A stretch of DNA of 64,000 nucleotides from Sipunculus nudus (taxonomy: Eukaryota; Annelida; Sipuncula; Golfingiida; Sipunculidae). Within the stretch, counting starts at the first letter, position 1, and each line of letters starts with the position of its first letter. Positions 27,101-36,300 of the stretch are shown here, in pieces. The notes under the pieces are model-generated. The model was not told the origin of the DNA and ran no database searches. It saw only the letters and a list, made by a program, of their open reading frames with translations. Location: NCBI GenBank assembly GCA_026874595.1, contig CM049313.1:14381508-14445507 (forward strand), given 5' to 3'. A program made the position numbers and the translations under genes.

Positions 27101-30100
27101 GTAATAATTGAAATATTTTCAAGAGTATCCATGATTGTCACTTGTGTAGAGTTTATTCTGAGCTTCTTGTAAAGGGACAAGGCTCTCAGTCAGAGAACAT
27201 CCTGTGCTAAGCATGAAGTGTTTTACATATCATTTAGGCTGACCATCATGACCATGGGTCACTTTACAAAAGCGCTATTATATAATTTTTATTAAAGTGT
27301 TACAAGGTGTATGTATGCCACTGAATGTGTGTATTATATTGTTTCAGTGACTCTGAGCTTCATGTGAATGTGCAGGGTCCCCAGCCAGAGAATATCTTGT
27401 TCCTTGTACAGGAGGTGTTTGAAGGCCTGATCAGTGAATCTTTCCAAGGTGTCTCCTATGACTTCCTTTTCCAGTGTCCTGACTGCACAGAGCAGGTGAG
27501 AATGTTAGATTGTTATTTGGTTAATTTCCCATTCTCTTTTTAAAGCAATGAACACAGAGTTTAATTAAATTGTTGATTGTCTTTTGATCTTGTATTGTTA
27601 TGTTTGACCATGCATATAGTAATTTGTATGAATAATGCCATTGTTCATGGTCTTTGATCAGTAGCACATTAACATTTTATAGACAGAAAGTATTATCTGT
27701 AGGATTCACGGTGGAAAATAATTACACTATAAAACAAAACATTTAAGTTCTGAAGCATAAATACATGTTGAAAATTCAGTATCCAGCCAAAAAGGTTTTT
27801 GTAAAGCTGAACTCTTGCATGTTTTATGCAGGTTTGTGAACAAGATCTTATTCAATGTCAGTAATGATAGTTTAAGCTGACATAAATCAGAGCTCATTTT
27901 AAATTTTGTTTGTGTGTTAATTGTATATCATCTATATAATATAGAAGGACCAAACTGAAGTATAGATCAGTCTGTCAAAACAAACCATTGTTAATTTACA
28001 TGCAGTTTATCATGTATGGACATATATTTAAGATGTTTTTATTTTACCACAGGGTTCTAAAGATGCCCACATGTTCCTAGGATCCACAGTAAAGCGAGCC
28101 ACGGAGCTGAAGGCACCATTTCTCCAGTGCACCAAACATTTCCACGTTGTGTCTCTGTCAGACATGCATGGTAAAATGATTGATACATTGATACACCTTG
28201 TAAAACTCTGATAATCGTTATTCACATTTGTATCATACATTTCAGTCTAAATGCCATTTTTGCTGGTCTAATAACACCTGCTGATACTAGAGAAATAAAT
28301 ATATTATACATCAGAAGTGTTAATTATCTGTGATTCTTTATTATCTGTTCATAATTTTCAGAAATACTCTCATGCTAAATTAATTATACTTAAATAAATC
28401 TTTTATTTACTGGACCTTGTTATTAAAAAAGTGATTGCTTTATTAGTAAATAAATATTTCAAGCTTGCCTGATGGAAACTAATTATAATGGATCATGATT
28501 TCAGATTTGCTCATCTTTTTGCATATTATTATTTTTGCCTTTTAATACATGAATACAACAGTTTAATTATATAAATGGTATTTTCACAGTGAACTAATTG
28601 ATGGACAGTGCATACACATTACACACATTTGTTGAAGATGAAGTACACAGGTTAATTGTTTCTTTAATATTCTTTATTTACAGTCACAATGCCACCAAGC
28701 TCCAACAAGGACTATGATATACATCTGGTGAGTGGCATGCAAGGGCTCAGTGACCTCAGGAAGGCAATGACCTCTGGTAATTAAGATATACCTTCTCATC
28801 AGCTAAACCTCTCAGTTAATTTCCTTTAACACTTGATTCTTTTATTCGTATGTATTATCCTGTAAGACATCAGGCCTACCTACCAGCCCTCTTATTTATA
28901 TTTGGACTGACCTATTAATGGGCTGCCCCTATTTTAAATTAGGCTGTCCTGTGTGTCAGCATAGAGGGCTGTTCACTTCTTCTCTGGTGCTTGAATGATC
29001 CAGACATCTAGGGCAGCACTTGGTTGAGTCATTTTGACGTGCTAAGGGGCTAAATGTTAATCAACATAAGGTGAAATTTCAGTAGCTGCTGCAATTGTTC
29101 TATTTCCCTGTTTATCACGTTTAACTAATAGACTGGCTGTATATGTTTGGCCAAGTAATAACAAACATTCCAAATTCGGACAGACCTTTCAGCCATTTGG
29201 TGATGTTAAACTTAAATTCCTGTGTTGTTTTATATTATCCGTTGGGAAAATTCCTACAATGCATTATTGTATGTGAAAGATTAAGTCTGTTATAAGGATA
29301 TCCGGGATTCATGGCTTCCTGTTGTGAATTGGCAGTTTGAAAAAGCTGAGTCAGCAACTTTAGATAGTTCTTTTATTTCTGTGTCAAAGATACTTGTTCA
29401 TACTTCCTGCTTAAGTAAAAGAATTAAAGGTACATAAATATTTGCTATTGTATGTGTATTGGCTTGCGCTATTTGGTCATTTTGGCTGATTACAAGTTTT
29501 CCCAGCATTCTTGCACAGGAATTTCATGTTTCCAAATTGTATGATATGATTATTTGTGTAATTCAACCGTGTCTATTTACCATTAAAAACATGGCATAGT
29601 CAGAGGTCCAATCTTGTGCATGTGTTACAACTCAAAATCAAGGAGAAGAAACATATAGGAATTAACACAGAAGAAACATCACCTGAAATCTTGACAAATC
29701 TTAATCTGTAAATTTCCTCAGTACAGCCATCAGGTGGTGTGCATGCTGTATATATTATATGTTTTACACCCCTGATCATGTGCAATTTTATTTCTGTTTC
29801 TGTAAAAGAGTATGAAAACAGTTAAAAAAGAAATGTGAGCAGATATCATAATTTTTAAGGAGAAAATTATACACTCTACTAATGTTTATTTAACATTCCT
29901 GGTATATAAATATAGGTCCCTTTAATTAAAAATGAATTTATGAAATTCCTTGTACAAAAAAATTCTTCTTTATAATATTATGTGATTGATGCTGAAATCT
30001 GTTTTAATAATCAGTATGTTTAATTTGCAGATGTATTTATATCTTACTGTGAGGAAGACATGAAGTTGGAAGAGGAAAAGAAAATGCTGGTTGGACCTTC

Positions 30101-33093
30101 TCTAATCTATAAAGACTTAACCAAGGCTGGAATCAAATGGTATACATATTTAAGAACATATAATATCTTCATATTTAATAACATATAACTTAACATTTTA
30201 TAATATACTGCTTTTGGATATATTGGCATTGTCTTTTCACTTGTGACATAAAAATGACTACCAATTAAGTTAGAACCAGTGGCTTTAAAGTCTAAAGATG
30301 CTTAGAATTCATTAAAGATTTTATATGACAAATAAGTTGTAAATTAGTTAATTGGTGAATCATTTGTTCATTAATTGTAAAATCCTGGCCAAAGAGTTTC
30401 TTTGTGTAATATGTTACAAATATAGGTCTGGGAAGTTACTCAGGGAAGTTTAAATTCACAGCTTTGGCATGCAGGAACAAAAGTTAATTTGAATAACTAA
30501 GTTATTTTTTTTACATGTGAAGGCTAAGGGTTTAATGGATGTATATTGACGATGCCTTTGTACATATGTGTGTGCAGTCTCGCACAATCAAATGCTGAAG
30601 GACCAACAGACGGAATTTATCATCTTTTGCTGACAAGTCTTTTGTCTGTCTTAAAAAGGATGTTTTGCCTCACTTTTCAGCTCTTATGGTAACAAAGGTC
30701 AAGGTCATAATGGAGGTAAAGGTCATATTCAGCAAACTATTGTGGCCATGAAGGATGCCAAGGCTTTCCTTGCTGTGGTATCAGATCAATATGTCAAGAA
30801 CACTCCATGCAGTAACTTGTTCCGTTTTGCCACAAACACTCTAAAGAAGTCCCTGATTCTGGTCGTCATTGGCTCCGGGTCTGAGTGGAAGAAGAGTGAG
30901 CTGGGGATGCTGGTCACAGATGAAGTAATCCTCCTTCACTTGCCACTTTCCTCTGTCACTTGTTCACCAAATCCCTTTACCAGCGAACACTGTCAGGGCT
31001 TGACAATAACAGTTAACTTATTGCCCATGGCAAGTTAAAGTTTCAGAAAAAAGTGGTAGGGCAAACTTGGGTTCTCTTTTATCAACAAAAAACCTTTGCC
31101 CAAAGGCCTGAATCTTAACTCATCATCAGTTAGCCTATTACTTTCTTAGAGAAAAAAAATTATTGTATAAACTCTATCTTGAATTACCTTTACATTTATT
31201 TGTGCAAATCCTAAAGAGTATATTATTTAAAAAAACATTTGAAATTGTTAGTAAATTGTTGCAAAATCACCTTGTGGAACATGGTTTGAGTTTTTGTTAC
31301 TGCGATCACAGATTTTTGTAGGACAAGTAAATATTCATGCAGGGCAAGTAAAACTGGATGTTACTTACATTACTGGGCAAGTATTTTCAAAATTAATGTC
31401 AAGCCCTGATTGTCAAAACAACTGATGATGTCAACTTAATTACCAGATATGGGTGTTCAATGCTCATTTTAAGCATACCAGCATAATTAACATAATCTCT
31501 GGTAACAGTTTCCTCAAATTGATATTCTTGATTATCTGCCATCCTTGCCTATTGCCTATAATGTCTTTTGTCCAAGCATTGATTAGAACAAGGGATTGCA
31601 CTTTACACTGTAATTTTATTTGTCAATGCAGGACCTGAGAAATTAATTGATGGTAGGTGGGATTGACATATCTTTGAAGTTATTAGTTTGATTATAATGT
31701 AACTTACAATATAATCAAGGTCATCTATGTAGGAACATTAAGAAGCTGCTTTAGGACAAGTAAGGTAATGAATTCTTGAATTATATATGCATATCAGCCT
31801 GCAAACTAGTGGATGACAATGGTCAAATGCCTCATTCAACAGATAATTAACATACAGTGATTGTGGTAAGGTGAATTTGGAAAATGACAGGGGTAAAATT
31901 AAAGCAGACAAACAACATGCTTTTTATATAATTTCTTGTGCCAAGTTGAAGCATGTATTGTTGATATATTACAGAAGTTTTACCCTGTTATATTTCATAT
32001 ACCACAGGCAAATGTGCATGACTGTTATAAAAAATTATCAAGACCCCTCCCCTTCCTTCAACTTATTACTTTCAATGTATAAAGGTAAAACCTGATTTTT
32101 TACTTTTAAAGGGAATAGTTTACTCTGCTTCCCTACAATTGGAGTACTTTAAATCTTCTGTTATAACAACTAGAATCTCCTTAAGATTTATACATTGATT
32201 TTATTTTTAACGGTGTACTTTCAACTTTTCCAGGTCTTTGTAAATATGCAGAATCCTGAACGTTACAAGATAAAACTACAAGAATTGATAGCTACAGTAC
32301 AAGAAAAGATATCAGCTGGAAAGAAGGACAAAGTTTATCCTCCCTGCTTCATCAGTTATTGTTGGCAGAACTCAAAACAGGCTGTGGCCAAGGGTACAAG
32401 GTGGGTCAGATTGCACTTGTATAGGTAGAGTCATCTTTTGTGGAAATAATTATTATGACAGGATTCTTTTACTGTGTATAATGTGCTTATATTTGTATCC
32501 TGTTTTGGGTTCTCAAATGGTTTATTAGGTATATCTTGATTAGGTTTATCTATATATATCTACCATATATCACGTATATCAGGCTAATTACCCTATGAGA
32601 ACTGTTCATTTAACAATGTTTTCCATTCAGATGAATGGAGACATATAGGTATAAAAGGGTTACACCCACAGATGGTTAAAGTTTTACCTGAGGGGTACTG
32701 GCTATCATAGATTAAGCTCTGATTTCTGTAATTACGTTAGTGTATTATTAGATTGCAGTTTCAAATATAAATCAAAACATTGTTATGACTTCTTTGCATC
32801 TTAATTCAGCCAACAATGCCACCCAGAAAAGGTAATATAATGTTCTTTCTATCATCAATTCTGTAACTGAAGGACTATAGAAGGTGCAGTAGGTTTTGGA
32901 GATCCACGGGAGATCAAGGAATACCTAGAAACAGAAGGCATCCCATGCTGGATAGACAAGGAACAAGTTGGCAAGGTATTTGTTTAAGCATACTGTAGTT
33001 TTGCATATGAATAGTTAATACATTTCATGGTTTCATCATTTTGGGGTTTTTATGTCAAATCAAATCCTCAGAAAGGAAGGATGGTTTAAAATG

Positions 33094-33172
<79 letters not shown>

Positions 33173-33239
33173 TGGTTCACTTTTCTGTGTATACCCTTTT
33201 CATCTATAAAACAATTAACCAGCATGGCTATTCATACAT

Positions 33240-33331
<92 letters not shown>

Positions 33332-36300
33332 AGCATATCACCTGTTTTTCCATTGGGACAGGTCCACTGGACTTCAGCTGGATTTGTGTTGGATGGGTTT
33401 TCCACAGGGAGAGTTGACATTGACAGAATTCACTAGTCTCCCAGTTGACAGGGAATAAGTGAACTGGCATATAGTTTCTGAATGATGATGCTGCTATAGC
33501 CCCTTCATGAATTAATATAAAATTTCCTAGGATTTAAGGGAAAATATTGAAAATTACACCCTTAGGATGCACTGTTCTTCATGACGGTTCAAGACCAAAC
33601 ACACTCTCTCCAAGGCATTGCCATGGAGCAGTTGCGTGACAATAGTCAAGTGCCTCCACCTTCAATTATAGTATATACTTTTTTGCCACCAGGACCCTTT
33701 ATATAAATAATGCTTAGATGTTCAGATTTGCCTGCTAGTGGAGGGAATTGGAAATAATATGGTAATAATCAGTGCTATATGCAATGTAGATCAAACAATA
33801 ATTAGTTTAACCTATGAGCTGGATCGGATGCTCAGTTGAAGTATATTAATTTCATTAAATAACAGTTAAGTGTATAAATAGAGGGTGATTATTATTATTT
33901 ATATATGTACTTCAGAAAGGGCTTTTTGAGGACATAGCAGAGGGCTTGACTCATGCGAGAGTGTTTGTGGCCTGCATGTCAGACCAGTATGCAGCCTCCG
34001 ATAACTGTCTCATGGAGTTCAGATTTGCAACCAGTACACTGAAACTTCCATGTATCATTGCAGTTGTTGGTACTGGTAATGCTTGGAGGGCCACAGAGGC
34101 AGGTTTACTTTATTTGTGTACTATATTGTGTGCTTTTGATGCATAAAATGCAGTTATGTCTTCTTCACGAAACAAATTATAATGCCTTTTACTTAAATTG
34201 AAAATGTGATTGAAAAAAAAAACAAATAACTTGAGCCATAATTTACTAAGTTTGATTCAGTTTTCCACACCATTATATAGGACAGTGGTCTTATAATTCT
34301 TATAAATGTTACGAACATTTTTGAAAATTCAGAATTGATAGTTATTAAAATTCAATACATGGATTGTCTTGAATTTGCAATATTCTTAAGCATTATATTC
34401 TGCATGTCATATCACATAGATTTAATGATTTCATGTAACTTTGATTATAACTGTTAACCGTGTCTTTTAAACAATTATAAGCAGTAATGATATTTTTGGC
34501 TTTCAATTCATAGCAGTTCAGTTAATAACATTAACCAAATGTATATTTTGTATTGATGATTAATTGTTCAGTGTGTTATGAATAATGTACAAAAAAATAT
34601 TTTAGGTAGGAATGCGCTCCATGACTTTTCCTGAGGTCAGCTTCCAAGAAGAAAATACCTCTTCCTTCAAAAGAATATTGAAGCTAGTCAAGGCCAGTCT
34701 GCCTGCTGTCATTCAAGAAAAGCAGCCAATCAAAAGAAAAGCTGATGGCATCTCCACCAATCAGCACCAACAAAATGTGTCTTTTCAGGTTATAATAAAA
34801 AATCAGTTCCTATAAAATACAAATCACTTGTTTAATAGGAAACTGCATGCTGGAACTGTTCCTGATATGTGTGTTTGATATATTAGTTTAAAATCATATC
34901 CAAAGTATTATAGTACCATCACTATTTTTAATTAATTTGCATCATTAACTGCTCAAATGAATATTGTTTCCCATGTAAGGACATGAGTTGTTAAGTAAAA
35001 TATTCTGCAAACATTTGGTTGGTCAGGAATGACACATATACCCTTAACATGCTGAGTGGACTTCTTTAACTTTGTTGTAGATTAATTATAGGGCTGTAAC
35101 AGTACACTGAGTGATACATTGTGATACAACATTAACATCATATCAGTACTGTCAGATGTCCCTATTTTTTTCAATTTAAAAGTAAGAAATATAACTGAGA
35201 GTGTATCAATGATGTGCTCTTTCTGTTACAGGAATTGTATGAGCTCCTCCAGCGTAAATTTTTGCGACAGCTGACAATGTATGCCAGTGTAGCAGATAAC
35301 CCATTCCCAAGACTTATTGTGGTGGACTTCAGTGAGCCTGTCATTGTGAAACAAACAGGTGTGTCAGTTTGTGCAATATGATTTATAATGATCAAGTAAA
35401 AGTTGAAGGAATTATGTTAAACTGCTTGTGGTAAAGTTACATTACAGGTTTTTCATAATTGATCAAGGAGATTGGTGTTGGTGCACTAATCTGTATGATT
35501 AAAATTTTTATGCAAGTTAATTTGCAGAGACTTAAAAGGTCTGTGCACAAAATGCATGGGATGTTCAGGTATATTTGTCATTGATTGTGATTTCATTCCA
35601 TTGGTCAATTGCAGTGTCATTGTCAAAACAAGCAGGCCATTATAGAAATAATGAGTGATATCAAGACATACTTATTTGTGCATGCAATATTTTGATCAGC
35701 TGTGATTTTGCATATGTGCAGATTTTCAATTCGTAATGGTAATTTTAACTAAATTTTTATAGGTTTATTGTCTTTTATTGGTTTAGTATCAAAGTTAATG
35801 TATATTGTTGGATTGTGTGCATGTTTTATCTAGCCTAAGTAATATTTAAATGTTTGTCTTAATTTTAATTAATGAATATTTTTTTCTCATAGTCATTTTT
35901 TTGCAATTGCTTGCTTGTAATAGCATTTTAGACCACAACACTGTGGATTTTAAGCTGTACAGAATAAAATATTAATTAATTAATTAATATTAATATTATT
36001 AATTATTATATATCATATTTTTGGGCAGAGTCAGGAGAGTCTTCTGCCAGGACATTTTGGAGACGATTAAGCCAAACTATCATTCGTCAAGATGTTACAA
36101 ATCAGAGCTCTTCACGAACCTTTTGTTTTAAAGTGCTGTGTGAATATGAGGAAGTAAGTTGTGAAGCTTTCATCATTTTTAAATCATTATACATGTATAT
36201 TGGTAATCATGACTACTGTATGCTTAATACATGACACAGAAGGGAAAACAGTATATAAGGTTTTTTGGGATTAAACTATGTTAAGTTTCACACTTTTTGT

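Noticed and set aside
30925-31038. Continuation of the TIR-1 open frame
   Set aside because: The GTAATC donor at 30925 restores the expected family sequence with the next exon; the extension does not look like TIR.
33224-33436. Open frames encoding long YIYIYI stretches (also near 41959-42186 and 60177-60525)
   Set aside because: They are translations of (TA)n microsatellites on both strands and lack family features.
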